NCBI RefSeq assembly: GCF_000011905.1
Contig: NC_002936.3
Location: forward strand, 248,001 to 312,000
DNA from: Dehalococcoides mccartyi 195
GTDB lineage: Bacteria > Chloroflexota > Dehalococcoidia > Dehalococcoidales > Dehalococcoidaceae
Direction of reading: 5' to 3'
Length of the DNA: 64,000 nt
This document shows, one piece after another, positions 44,640-54,101 of this stretch. A program made the translations under genes and the position numbers. How positions within the stretch are numbered: the first letter of the stretch is position 1; every line of letters starts with the position of its first letter. The notes under the pieces were generated by a model, which did not search any database, was not told the DNA's origin, and saw only the letters and a list, made by a program, of their open reading frames with translations.

Positions 44640-45917
44640 TCAGTCCGTATTATTGGCAGGCAGTATGATTGAAAATTTGCTGCCTGTATCTTTGATGCTT
44701 TTAACCCGTATTTTACCGCTATGGAGTTCAATAATCTTCTTGGATAAGGCCAAACCTAAGCCCAGTCCATCTGATTTGGTAAGTACATACGGTTTAAATA
44801 GTTTATGCAGGTCATCTTCTGAAATACCTGTGCCTTCGTCCATTATCTCAATGGTTACGTATTTTTGATTGAAACCGCATATCATTGTGATTTTATTCTT
44901 GGGCAGACTGAATGTTATTGCGTTATTCAGCAAATTTACAAGGACCTGTTTAAGCCGGTTTTGATCTGCGTATACTGGGGGTAAGTGAGGCCTGAAGAAA
45001 AGATGAAGCCTTAACTGTTTAGAGTTAAGGCTGGGGCTAAGCACAGAAGCTATCTCATTTATCAAGTCAAATAATGAAATCCATGTGCGGTTTATTTGTA
45101 AAGTACCCACTTCCCCTTTAGCCATATCGTAAAGTTCATTTATACGGGCTAAGAGTTCTAAGCTGGATAGTTTAATGTTATCGGCTAATTTCTTGTGCTT
45201 ACCCTCCAAGTTGTCTTCCAGCATTTCGCTATTTAGTACTATGGGTGTAAGCGGGGTTTTTAGTTCATGTACTAAGGCTTTATAAAATTCGGTTCTTTGG
45301 TATATTTGACTTTCAAGTTCTATACGGAATTTTTGTTCCGCTTGGTGTAACTTTATAGCTCGCTTTTCGAGGCTTTTCCGTTCGGATATGTCACGTATTA
45401 CAGCAATCGAAATAGGCGAATTGTCTATGGCTATCTGGGTAGCGTGAATTTCCACATCCAATACATTGCCGTCTTTTCTAAGATGCTTAGCCTCAAAAAA
45501 AACGTGGTGGTTCTTATTCATTTCTGTGCCAACCCAGGATAAAAGCGCATCTACTTCCTCCGGGGGGTGCAGGAATGAAGTATCATGCATTAGCAATTCG
45601 CTTCTAGAATATCCAAAATGTTTAATAGCGGCTTCATTTATTTCCACTATCATTCTGTCATGTGGCCCGGTGCCTTTAACTTCAGCGATAACAATTGGGT
45701 CGCTGCTTAAATCAAAAATGGTCTTGTACTTACGATAAAGTTTCTGACAGTTAAGTTTTTGTGATTTTTGCTCTTTATTCTGGCGGTAAAGATTTAGATT
45801 TATCATCCGGCGAGTCATTTTGTATTTAGTTGCTAAAGAATTCAATCTGGAAACAGGTCGAGTTTGATGCCTCTCAGCTGTTGATCCAGGGCTCGTATTG
45901 AGTTTTGATATTCTCAT
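44640..45917 (-). CDS. TCS2 PAS-domain sensor histidine kinase
   Basis: The protein is 425 residues from ATG 45917 (GGGGAT upstream); a TTG 14 codons earlier is possible. It has no membrane helices. A PAS/PAC domain (about 60-185) is followed by HisKA with H217 in VHELKTPLTPI. The HATPase domain has LNNAITFSLP, DEGTGI and GLGLGLALSKKI. It is cytosolic and probably phosphorylates the adjacent regulator. Confidence 0.9.
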   Translation of the reverse strand: MRISKLNTSPGSTAERHQTRPVSRLNSLATKYKMTRRMINLNLYRQNKEQKSQKLNCQKLYRKYKTIFDLSSDPIVIAEVKGTGPHDRMIVEINEAAIKHFGYSRSELLMHDTSFLHPPEEVDALLSWVGTEMNKNHHVFFEAKHLRKDGNVLDVEIHATQIAIDNSPISIAVIRDISERKSLEKRAIKLHQAEQKFRIELESQIYQRTEFYKALVHELKTPLTPIVLNSEMLEDNLEGKHKKLADNIKLSSLELLARINELYDMAKGEVGTLQINRTWISLFDLINEIASVLSPSLNSKQLRLHLFFRPHLPPVYADQNRLKQVLVNLLNNAITFSLPKNKITMICGFNQKYVTIEIMDEGTGISEDDLHKLFKPYVLTKSDGLGLGLALSKKIIELHSGKIRVKSIKDTGSKFSIILPANNTD

Positions 45918-46214
45918 GGCTCTATCCCCAGACGTGCATATAAAGTAATTCCAGTCCAACTAATGTGTGCTTAAGCTGGATAATTATACAACAGATTTAT
46001 CTGCTTAAGGGTATTTTTCTTCATTTTTAATCTGTTCACTTATCCCAATGCTTTTTATTAACTATTCTTATTATTTTTTAACTACGGGATTTTAGAATTA
46101 GCTGATGGGTTGCAGAAGCGTCATTGGTTTTCTGAGGTTTAAGGAGGTGATGTGTAATTTTGAATTTATAACTTGGCAATGGGTTTTTCATAAATTTATT
46201 AGAAGGAGATTAAA

Positions 46215-47732
46215 ATGAGCAAACAGCACTCTACAGTTTCCCGTCGGGATTTCTTAAATGGTTTGGGTTTGACGGGGGCTGGAATTGGCTTAGCTAGTGC
46301 AGCTTCCCCAGTTTTTCATGATATGGATGAATTATTGGCTTCCTCTGGCCCCATAAACAAAAGACCATGGTGGGTTAAGGAACGAAATATTAAAGATGCT
46401 ACCACTCCCATTGAGTGGTCTGCTGTGCAAAGGCGTCCTTACTTCTGGGCTTATCCTATGACTGCTCATCAGGAAGCTATAATTCAGGGTCTAATGAAAC
46501 CTGAAGACCTGCCTTATCAGGTACAGCGGATATTGACGGCTGAAGAACTGGAAACAAGAAATCAGGTTGTTATTGATTATTGCAAGAATGAATTTCCGGG
46601 TTGGGAGCCTGGTCCAGATGGTTTTGGGGATTTAAGAAATACAGCCTTGGCCCAAGTAAGTGAGTTCTTTGGTTTTACCCGTTTCCCTCGCCGTTTTCAA
46701 ACTAATGGCAAAATTATCAACTTAGCCCAATTGGTGGCGGATGCAGGCGGGGGTGACCGGATTGACGGCTTTTTACCCCCGATGTATGAAGGAGTAAAAA
46801 GCCCTGAAGAAATGGGTATCCCCAAGTGGCAGGGTACACCTGAAGAAAATTTAATGACTCTGCGGTCGGTAGCCAGACTTTTTGGGGCAGAAGATGTGGG
46901 TTGCATAGAATTAGATGATGATATCAAGAAGATGGTCTTTGATTCCGAGATGGATGGTAAGAAGTATGTATTTGAAGATGTTGACGCAGCCTACGAAACT
47001 GCGACCAAGAGAGTTATACCGAATAACTGCAAATACGTCTTCACCTGGAGTATGCGCCAGCCCCCTAACATGACCAGACATCAGGCCGGGCGTAAGGAAA
47101 ATGCGCCTACATACATTGCTTATATGCGGGGTCATTTCCTATCCTGCTATATCAAAGACTTTGTCCGGGGTTTAGGCTATACAATGGTAGGAGCTGGAGG
47201 TACCGGTATAGGTTGTATCGGACCTACTGGCGGCTTTGCCGCTTTATCAGGCTTGGGTGAACTTGGCCGGGCTTCTTATGTTATTCATCCCAAGTATGGT
47301 TTGACTAACCGCGCTATGTGGATGCATATAACAAATTTCCCAATTGTACCTACCAAACCAATAGATTTCGGCAGCCGTGAATTCTGTAAGACTTGCAAAA
47401 TCTGTGCCGAAGCCTGCCCGTTTGGAGCGATAAAAACCGGTGACCCCACTTGGGAAGATGATACGATTTATGGCAATCCCGGATTTTTGGGTTGGCATTG
47501 CAATTATGATTTGTGCCCCCATTGTCCTGTCTGCCAGGGTACTTGTCCTTTTAATACTATACGGGATGACAAGTCATTTATCCATGAATTAGTCCGTATT
47601 TCAGCCAGTCATACCACTGTCTTTAACACTTTCTTCCGTAATATGGACCTTAACTTTGATTACGGGCGTAAAGACCAACGTGACTGGTGGAAGGAAGAAG
47701 ATTTCCCGTTTGGTATTGATACAAGTTACTAA
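46215..47732 (+). CDS. rdhA: Reductive dehalogenase catalytic subunit RdhA2
   Basis: The 505-residue protein has a Tat leader (SRRDFLNGLGLTGAG). 4Fe-4S sites are CKTCKICAEACP near residue 391 and the compact CPHCPVCQGTCP near 435. The C-terminus ends FPFGIDTSY. It closely resembles RdhA4 in size, cluster spacing and C-terminus. The ATG follows AGAAGGAG. It is followed by rdhB2 and a ykgJ-type gene. The substrate is unknown. Confidence 0.95.
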   Translation: MSKQHSTVSRRDFLNGLGLTGAGIGLASAASPVFHDMDELLASSGPINKRPWWVKERNIKDATTPIEWSAVQRRPYFWAYPMTAHQEAIIQGLMKPEDLPYQVQRILTAEELETRNQVVIDYCKNEFPGWEPGPDGFGDLRNTALAQVSEFFGFTRFPRRFQTNGKIINLAQLVADAGGGDRIDGFLPPMYEGVKSPEEMGIPKWQGTPEENLMTLRSVARLFGAEDVGCIELDDDIKKMVFDSEMDGKKYVFEDVDAAYETATKRVIPNNCKYVFTWSMRQPPNMTRHQAGRKENAPTYIAYMRGHFLSCYIKDFVRGLGYTMVGAGGTGIGCIGPTGGFAALSGLGELGRASYVIHPKYGLTNRAMWMHITNFPIVPTKPIDFGSREFCKTCKICAEACPFGAIKTGDPTWEDDTIYGNPGFLGWHCNYDLCPHCPVCQGTCPFNTIRDDKSFIHELVRISASHTTVFNTFFRNMDLNFDYGRKDQRDWWKEEDFPFGIDTSY

Positions 47733-47764
47733 GAAGAATCCATATTTAGAAAGGAGAGATACTA

Positions 47765-48040
47765 ATGTTGTATTGGGTTGGTCTGATTGTCGGTATTGCT
47801 CTAGCTGTCTGGATAGGATGGCTGGTGATGCAGAAGCAGTTTAAATTCCGCTGGTACGAAGTGGTTCTAGCTGCCCTTGGGTTTACATCAGCTTTTGCAG
47901 CGGTTCAGCATTATTTCGCTTCGGTCAGAGAGTATGAGCATACTTCGGCTTGGCTGGGAGCTTTGGTTTTTGGGTTATTAGCTTTGATTATGCTTGGGGT
48001 ATCCTTGCAGTTAGTTAGAAGCCATAACCGCACAAGATAA
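47765..48040 (+). CDS. rdhB: RdhB2 membrane anchor
   Basis: The 91-residue protein has three hydrophobic segments. The motif AAVQHYFASV is shared with RdhB4 but differs from the VQNYF/IQNFY type of RdhB1 and RdhB3. The ATG follows AAGGAGAG. Confidence 0.92.
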   Translation: MLYWVGLIVGIALAVWIGWLVMQKQFKFRWYEVVLAALGFTSAFAAVQHYFASVREYEHTSAWLGALVFGLLALIMLGVSLQLVRSHNRTR

Positions 48041-48049
48041 ATTAATCAG

Positions 48050-48090
48050 TAGGGGCTAGGGTTGAGAAATCACCCTATGCCCCTGTTTTA
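48050..48090 (+). terminator. Hairpin terminator or attenuator after rdhB2
   Basis: AGGGGC-TAGGGT pairs with ACCCTA-T-GCCCCT, followed by GTTTTATT. It lies before the ykgJ-type gene, so it may reduce rather than end transcription. Confidence 0.7.
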
Positions 48091-48107
48091 TTAGGAGGTG
48101 ACCAGAC

Positions 48108-48713
48108 ATGGACGCGCTTAGGCCGTTTTCCCAGTCGATGTCTCCAGAGAGCATTTCTTACTATCGACGGTTAACTGCTGAATACGAAGCTTATTGCCAG
48201 CAACAAATGGATAATCACTTTATGGCCGCTAAGTTTAATTTTAAAAGCTGCCAGCGATGTGGATATTGCTGCCTATGTTATCCTTGTATCCCCCGACCGG
48301 ATGAAATTGCGCCTGCTGCCCGATATCTTGAGATGACTATATCCGACTTTGTTAATAAATATATGGTGGCAGATACAGCTGACTGTCAAATATTTTTTCT
48401 TCGTTGGGCTAAGGAGGGGCAAGAAGATATAACCGGTGCCAGAATTCCTCCATGGAGAACTTATGACAGAGGTTACTGTGTATTGTTTGACAAGGAAAAG
48501 AAATCCTGCCGGATACACCCTGTCCGCCCTTCTGAAGCTAAGCTGATAAAGTGTTGGGATAACCGCCAAAGCCGGGATAAAAAGCTTTGGGGCATGAGCG
48601 GTTGGGGGAAAGATGATATATTCGCTTTTTTGCCTGATTTTGATCCTAAATACTTCAGGAACGCTAAATTAAATACAAGTAGTTTGATTTTTAAAGGAGA
48701 ATCTAACTTATAG
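48108..48713 (+). CDS. YkgJ-family cysteine-cluster protein
   Basis: The 201-residue protein has a dense cluster CQRCGYCCLCYPCIPRPDEI at about 48-67 and a C-terminal CRIHPVRPSEAKLIKCW segment. Both are typical of the YkgJ CxxCxxCC family, proposed to bind zinc or an iron-sulfur cluster. A close paralogue follows rdhB4. The ATG follows AGGAGGTG. A role in maturation or cofactor insertion of the dehalogenase is inferred from its position beside two rdhAB pairs. Confidence 0.8.
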   Translation: MDALRPFSQSMSPESISYYRRLTAEYEAYCQQQMDNHFMAAKFNFKSCQRCGYCCLCYPCIPRPDEIAPAARYLEMTISDFVNKYMVADTADCQIFFLRWAKEGQEDITGARIPPWRTYDRGYCVLFDKEKKSCRIHPVRPSEAKLIKCWDNRQSRDKKLWGMSGWGKDDIFAFLPDFDPKYFRNAKLNTSSLIFKGESNL

Positions 48714-48801
48714 CATTTAACAGAGGATGAGGGGGGAAACGCCTCACTATCTGCTGTTTTTACATTTTTGTACTAGTGGTTGCCTTTTTGGTGATTCTGG
48801 C

Positions 48802-48847
48802 GGTCTATACCCGTGATTTTATTCAGACATAAAACCGGGTATAGACC
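48802..48847. promoter_or_regulatory. 12-bp perfect inverted repeat before rdhC-like gene
   Basis: GGTCTATACCCG at 48802-48813 and CGGGTATAGACC at 48836-48847 are separated by 22 bp, the same spacing as the repeat before rdhA1. It is a candidate regulator site or leader stem-loop 28 bp before the start codon. Confidence 0.5.
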
Positions 48848-48874
48848 AGCTATTATGTTCTGCAAGGAAATACG

Positions 48875-50593
48875 ATGTTATTTAAATTTAATCTGAAGCG
48901 TGTGCTTATTTTATTAGCAGGCTTGAGCTTGCTAATAGCAGGTTTAGTGGGGCATTTATCAGAATCTCACGGTGAAGATAAATCTGCGTTATATGAAAAC
49001 TATTTGGCAGATGCATTTACAGGCATTGCTGATTATTCTCTTCTGAAAGTTGATCCCACAAATTTAGGTTACATATATGCGGTGGAAGATAATGACGATC
49101 TGCTTGCCGGATATGTCACTATCACTACTGGACAAGGCTATGGAGGACTTCTGACTGTTGTCTTAAATTGGTCACTGGATGGGGAAATTCAATCAATCTC
49201 TATACCTCAGAATAGTGATGACAAAGCCTGGTGGGATCAGTTGATAACAGGGGATTTCTTTGACCAATACATAGGGCGTAAATTTGATGACGCATTGGTA
49301 TTGGGGGCAGATATAAATGCAATCAGTGGTTCTACAATATCATGTAACGGGGTAGCTTTGGGGGTGCACGCTGGGCGGGCTTTGGTAGCTGAGCAACTGG
49401 CTAAGCCGTATCCGATTCCTGAAGAAAAAATCAAATTTGGCTTAAGTGAAGCGTTGCTAATTGGGGGCTTATGCACTGTAGTTTTATTTAGGATGCTTTC
49501 AGTTTTAGCTAGATTTCGATGGGTTCGTTACGTTACTTTATTTTTCGGGCTTGGTGTACTGGGTATCTGGTTAGCAAGGCCATTAAGTCTGACTAATTTT
49601 GCTGTCTGGATAATGGGTTCACCCCCCCATCTAAACACTAATTTGTTTCTGTACATACTGGTAATCGGGGTGGTGTTACTGGCTTTAATATTCGGCAAAA
49701 ACTTTTATTGTTACTGGTTGTGCCCTTACTCAGCAGTGCAGGAAATTGCCTATAAACTTGGACAGGTAGGATTAAGACCCAGTGCCAAGTGGCATAAACG
49801 TTTAAGGAATGTTCGGTACTTTATACTTTGGTTTGCCTTATTTTTTACTATTCTGTTAGGGAGTGTATCTATAACAGTCTTTGAGCCTTGGGGTACACTT
49901 TTCAGTATGAAAGGGTCTTTTGATCAATGGGTATTATTAGGCATATCCGTAGCTAGTGGATTTTTTATTTATAATGCGTGGTGTTTTTATGTTTGTCCGG
50001 TGGGAGCTTTTATGGATATAGTCCTTATAGTTAGGCGTAAAGGGAGGGATTTATGGAATACAATTGGTATACCCCTGATTAAAAGGCAAGTCCAAGTTTC
50101 CAGGTACGACTCTGACTATTGCAGGGTTGTAAATCACCTCAAGAACCAAGTAGATATTGAAGGTGGCGTTTTTGGAGATGTAAGCATTGGTAATGAAGAG
50201 GCCAGTCTGCATGAAAGTTGGGTGAAGAATATTTGCCATTCTACTGGTATACAGGCTCATTTGCCGCTATGGAACATCAATCGGGAAGATATTCTTAAGA
50301 TGCTTATTTATTATGGGTTTGAAGTTCTGATGATAGTAACGGATGACTCTAAACTGGGCAAAGAATGGCTGGGGAAAAAGCTAGATTTGGATGTCTTAGC
50401 CGAATTGAAAAACAGATTTGAGAAATCAGAGGATGGGAGAGTTGGTTATTATCATACTCTGGTTGTCGATGGGCCTATCTTCCAAAAGAGATTAAACCTT
50501 GAAAAGGTATCGGCTGTTTTTAGAAGAGATGAATGGGGCTCCAATTGGTATTTGGATATAGAGGATTACTCATTGGTTTCTAAGTATCAATAG
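48875..50593 (+). CDS. RdhC/NosR-like membrane flavoprotein fused to a Dph6-like C-terminal domain
   Basis: The 572-residue protein has an N-terminal membrane helix and an FMN-binding domain with flavinylation motif ISGSTIS (Thr near 154). Several membrane helices (about 190-385) follow, with CYWLCPY and CFYVCPVGAF cysteine motifs as in NosR and PceC. From about residue 408 it switches to a domain with GGVFGDV near 429, PLWNINRED, WLGKKLD and YHTLVVDGP near 524. That pattern is the C-terminal half of Dph6-type ATP pyrophosphatases, but the SGGKDS loop is missing. The first part probably transfers electrons across the membrane; the role of the extension is unknown. Confidence 0.8.
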   Translation: MLFKFNLKRVLILLAGLSLLIAGLVGHLSESHGEDKSALYENYLADAFTGIADYSLLKVDPTNLGYIYAVEDNDDLLAGYVTITTGQGYGGLLTVVLNWSLDGEIQSISIPQNSDDKAWWDQLITGDFFDQYIGRKFDDALVLGADINAISGSTISCNGVALGVHAGRALVAEQLAKPYPIPEEKIKFGLSEALLIGGLCTVVLFRMLSVLARFRWVRYVTLFFGLGVLGIWLARPLSLTNFAVWIMGSPPHLNTNLFLYILVIGVVLLALIFGKNFYCYWLCPYSAVQEIAYKLGQVGLRPSAKWHKRLRNVRYFILWFALFFTILLGSVSITVFEPWGTLFSMKGSFDQWVLLGISVASGFFIYNAWCFYVCPVGAFMDIVLIVRRKGRDLWNTIGIPLIKRQVQVSRYDSDYCRVVNHLKNQVDIEGGVFGDVSIGNEEASLHESWVKNICHSTGIQAHLPLWNINREDILKMLIYYGFEVLMIVTDDSKLGKEWLGKKLDLDVLAELKNRFEKSEDGRVGYYHTLVVDGPIFQKRLNLEKVSAVFRRDEWGSNWYLDIEDYSLVSKYQ

Positions 50594-50705
50594 GAGTTCT
50601 GCTCTTCAATAAAACTATAGTAGAGGAGGTGTAACTGGGACTGACTTTCGGGAGAGACCGGATAACCCCATTTGGATTTTAACTAAGGTAAAGGAGGAGA
50701 CTATT

Positions 50706-52253
50706 ATGGATAAATTTCATTCAACACTCAGCCGGCGTGATTTTATGAAGGCGGTTGGATTGGCCGGTGCTGGGGTCGGTGCGGTAACTGCCGCATCACC
50801 TGTGTTTCATGATCTGGACGAAGTTTCTCAGATTGGTGGAGTAACTGAAAAACGCCCCTGGTATGTGCGTGAGTTGGAATATGCCAAACCCACAGTGGAA
50901 ATAGATTGGAATGTCATTCAGCGCCAAACTCATTATAACAACTGGGAAGATCATCTAGACCAGGCTGAAAAAGATAAACGCGCGCACATGTATTATGACA
51001 ACACAAAGCAGATGGTTTTGGAAAATAATCCAGGTAATACTATGTTTGATGTTGCTATACGTCACCCGGCTTGGACAGCTGTCCGGCGTAACATGGATTA
51101 TTTTTTTGGGGTGGAGGGTATTCAGCAGGATACTCCGCCTGGTTTTGAAATGGGTTTTGATCCTGAGTCAGGGCATTGCGTTATCAGCCCTGTATGGGCT
51201 ACCGATCTTTTTGGGATAATCACACCTGATAATATGGGAGTGCCCCGGTGGGAAGGCACACCCGAACAGAATGCAGCTTTAATCCGCATGGCTGCTAGAT
51301 GGTGCGGCGGGGCTGAAGTGGGCTACTTGAAGGCAGATGAATATACCAAGAAACTTGTACATAAGACATGCGGCGTTTTACCGATTCTGGCAGATAAGAA
51401 TGGCAAAGAAGTAGTTTGGGAAGATGTTGATCAGCCATACGAAACAGATAAAAAAATGGTTATCCCAGAAAAGTGCAACAACATAATAGTAGTTGTAATA
51501 CGCGAGGCTAGAAATCCGGCTTTGATGGCGCCGAGCTATAGGGCGGATGCTACCACTGCCAAATCTTATGCTCGTTCAATTGCATTTGATATCCATTTCA
51601 GAGGATTTATTCATGCCATTGGCTATACTACTGCAGGTTCAGGCTGGGGCCCCTGGAATAACGTGCCGTTCGGAGTACTATCTGGGATAGGTGAGTTGGG
51701 GCGTATGAGAGGGCAAATAACCCCATCTTGTGGTCCATTAATTCGTAAGGTGGAGGTGTTTTTCACTGATCTCCCGTTACCCACTACTAATCCCATAGAC
51801 TTCGGGGCTAATCGTTTCTGCAGGGATTGCGGATTATGTGCCAAAGCTTGCCCTGCTTCAGCTATACCGACTTTCCGTGAACCGACCTATGAGATTACTC
51901 CCGCTGATGATGCTAATTCCAATCCGACCAAGCTTATACCGGAATACTTTAATCTATCCGGTAAAAAGGTCTGGCCTAACAACGACTTTGCCTGCCACAA
52001 TTTCTGGGTGACTTCTGGTAAACATGGGTGTGCGGCTTGCGTAGCTTCTTGCGTATTTAGCAAGGATATCAAGTCCAGTATCCACGAAGTAGTTAAAGGC
52101 GTAGTTTCTCAGACAGGTATCTTCAACGGCTTTTTTGCCAATATGGACCATGCCTTTGGTTACGGCATAGTCAAAGACCAGAATATGTGGGACAACTTCT
52201 GGTTTGAACCTGATAAATACTGGCCGCTTGAAGGTATTGAAACCAATTTATAA
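50706..52253 (+). CDS. rdhA: Reductive dehalogenase catalytic subunit RdhA3
   Basis: The 515-residue protein has a Tat leader (SRRDFMKAVGLAGAG). 4Fe-4S sites are CRDCGLCAKACP near residue 373 and GCAACVASC near 442, with the distal Cys upstream near 429. It groups with RdhA1 by cluster spacing. The ATG follows AAAGGAGGAG. No two-component system adjoins it; the upstream neighbour is the rdhC-like gene. The substrate is unknown. Confidence 0.95.
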   Translation: MDKFHSTLSRRDFMKAVGLAGAGVGAVTAASPVFHDLDEVSQIGGVTEKRPWYVRELEYAKPTVEIDWNVIQRQTHYNNWEDHLDQAEKDKRAHMYYDNTKQMVLENNPGNTMFDVAIRHPAWTAVRRNMDYFFGVEGIQQDTPPGFEMGFDPESGHCVISPVWATDLFGIITPDNMGVPRWEGTPEQNAALIRMAARWCGGAEVGYLKADEYTKKLVHKTCGVLPILADKNGKEVVWEDVDQPYETDKKMVIPEKCNNIIVVVIREARNPALMAPSYRADATTAKSYARSIAFDIHFRGFIHAIGYTTAGSGWGPWNNVPFGVLSGIGELGRMRGQITPSCGPLIRKVEVFFTDLPLPTTNPIDFGANRFCRDCGLCAKACPASAIPTFREPTYEITPADDANSNPTKLIPEYFNLSGKKVWPNNDFACHNFWVTSGKHGCAACVASCVFSKDIKSSIHEVVKGVVSQTGIFNGFFANMDHAFGYGIVKDQNMWDNFWFEPDKYWPLEGIETNL

Positions 52254-52295
52254 AGACTGGCAATAGCCTTATTTTCTAGAAAGGAAGTTAGAAAT

Positions 52296-52592
52296 ATGTG
52301 GTCTCTGTATACTCTCATATGGATGCTCATAGGTATCGCTTTAGGCGTAGGTTTTACATTTCTGATTAATAAACTTGGCCAGAAAGGGATATCTTTGCGC
52401 CTTTATGAATGGATTATAGGTATAGCCGGGCTGATACTATTCCTATTTACTATTCAGAATTTCTATACAGCTTTCCAAGAGTTTTATTCTCAGGCAGCCT
52501 ATATGTTCCTGCTGGTTACCGGTTTACCGGCGATAATCCTTATGCTGGTCAGCTGGCAGTTAGTTACCAGACGTATCAAGGCCCAAAGTTAA
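52296..52592 (+). CDS. rdhB: RdhB3 membrane anchor
   Basis: The 98-residue protein has three hydrophobic segments with FTIQNFYTAF and AYMFLLVTGLPAIIL. The ATG follows AAAGGAAG. It resembles RdhB1. Confidence 0.92.
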   Translation: MWSLYTLIWMLIGIALGVGFTFLINKLGQKGISLRLYEWIIGIAGLILFLFTIQNFYTAFQEFYSQAAYMFLLVTGLPAIILMLVSWQLVTRRIKAQS

Positions 52593-52604
52593 TATAAGTA
52601 TTAC

Positions 52605-52750
52605 CTGAAATCCCCTTGGATTCAAAGGGGGAAACGGGAAAGAAAGCCGGTGAAAATCCGGAGCAGTAGCGCCTACTGTGAGCGGGGAAAAGAGCAAGCC
52701 AGCAAAGCGCCCGGATTCAGGTACTGCCCTTCCGGTGACTACGGAAAGAG
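52605..52750 (+). ncRNA. Cobalamin riboswitch
   Basis: The conserved core is recognisable: AAGCCGGTGAAAATCCGGAG, then CGCCTACTGTGAGCGG, then AGCCAG and a B12-box-like segment ending ACTGCCC. It precedes a hairpin terminator and cbiZ, so it should sense adenosylcobalamin and control corrinoid salvage. It starts within 15 bp of the rdhB3 stop. Confidence 0.9.
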
Positions 52751-52773
52751 CAGGTGCGGAGTTAAAGATAATT

Positions 52774-52807
52774 AGCCCCCTCCTGTATTCCGGAGGGGGC
52801 ATATTTT
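52774..52807 (+). terminator. Terminator hairpin of the riboswitch expression platform
   Basis: GCCCCCTCC / GGAGGGGGC forms a hairpin followed by ATATTTTA. It lies between the riboswitch and the cbiZ ribosome site, fitting transcriptional control. Confidence 0.75.
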
Positions 52808-52831
52808 ACGGGGAAAGGGAATAAGGCTGAT

Positions 52832-53614
52832 ATGGAGGGAACAAAGGTGATATCTGAACTGAAAACAGATACCTGTTATAAAGAACTGGGCAGTTTTCAC
52901 GGGGTAAAAGCAGGCATTGTCTATCATAAGGCACTGGGTGCGTCCACCAATACTTTGGTAATAGAACTGCCGGAGGAAAGGAATATACTCTCCACCCGCA
53001 CCGGGCTGGGTAAGGCCAGATATATCTTAAACACCCACATACCCCCTGAACTCTGGGATTTCATGCACGACAACTCATCAGACTGGCAGACAGCCTATTC
53101 GGTAGTGCTGGAAGAAGTCCTTGAGAGATACGGCACAGACCTGGATAAAGTCTCATTTTTATCTACTGGAGTAGACCAGGACAAAATAGCCTGGGCGGAA
53201 GAAAGTTATGAAGAGTTTTGGGTACTTGCCTTTGCTACTGCCGGGGTCAAGACCAACGCCATGCGGATAGGCTGTGATGCCGCAAGCGGTATAGAGCGAA
53301 ATGGCAAGTTTGAGAAGATAGGCACGATAAATATTATCCTGCTTACCGGCTCTACTCTGGAGACACCCACGCTTGCTTCGTCGTATATCACACTGACCGA
53401 GGCTAAGAATGTAGCTTTACAGGAACTGGATATACGGAGTGCGGTACACCCCGAATGGCAGGCAACCGGAACGGGAACAGACCAGATAATCAGCGTATCA
53501 GGCGGGGATGATAAATATACTTATGTGGGTGGTCATACCAAACTGGGGGAGATGATGGCCAAAGCTGCAACTCAGGCAGTCAAACAGGCCGTCAGAAACT
53601 GCCGGGGATACTAG
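52832..53614 (+). CDS. cbiZ: Adenosylcobinamide amidohydrolase CbiZ
   Basis: The 260-residue protein carries the CbiZ family patterns LSTRTGLGKARYILNTH and FLSTGVD, with TAGVKTNAMRIGCDA following. CbiZ cuts the aminopropanol side of cobamides and adenosylcobinamide so that the lower ligand can be replaced. This is salvage and remodelling needed by an organism that cannot make corrinoids. The ATG is preceded by a moderate purine tract; a GTG at 52847 after GGAGGG is an alternative start. It is controlled by the riboswitch upstream. Confidence 0.92.
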   Translation: MEGTKVISELKTDTCYKELGSFHGVKAGIVYHKALGASTNTLVIELPEERNILSTRTGLGKARYILNTHIPPELWDFMHDNSSDWQTAYSVVLEEVLERYGTDLDKVSFLSTGVDQDKIAWAEESYEEFWVLAFATAGVKTNAMRIGCDAASGIERNGKFEKIGTINIILLTGSTLETPTLASSYITLTEAKNVALQELDIRSAVHPEWQATGTGTDQIISVSGGDDKYTYVGGHTKLGEMMAKAATQAVKQAVRNCRGY

Positions 53615-54101
53615 ATAGTCGCTATTTATTAAATATTCATAGCCGAATAGTTAGTAATGTTAATATAGATTCCAGATTACTTATTAATATCTTGAATTCG
53701 TTTTATAGTTATTTATTCTCAAACGCCCTCAATTATCAAGCTAATGTCATAGCCGGTCTGGTATGGATTAGGTAGTCGTTGTATACCTTGGCAGGTCTAT
53801 TAAGACAACTTATAATATCAGGAGGGTGATCTTATAAAATAAATTGATGTTAATTATACGGTAAATCCCGTGCCAGTTTACCAAATAAAATATCCGATTC
53901 TTCATTATTTAATATTCTTATACTCTTATAAACTCTTTTATTACCTTCAGCAAGGCTTTAACTGCCGGAATATAGAATGTAACCCCATTGTCTATAAAAT
54001 CTTACACAAATGTTAGCCGTATTATTCAATTGTACTTGTTTTTTTTGTATGGTAATATTAGTATGGCTATAAGTAGCGGATTGTTGTGGGGGACTCTAGC
54101 C
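53615..54101. other. Non-coding stretch between cbiZ and TCS3
   Basis: These 487 bp are AT rich. I see no credible gene. A ribosome-site-like AGGAGGGTGATC at about 53819 is followed by no long frame, which may mark a decayed gene start. Confidence 0.4.
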
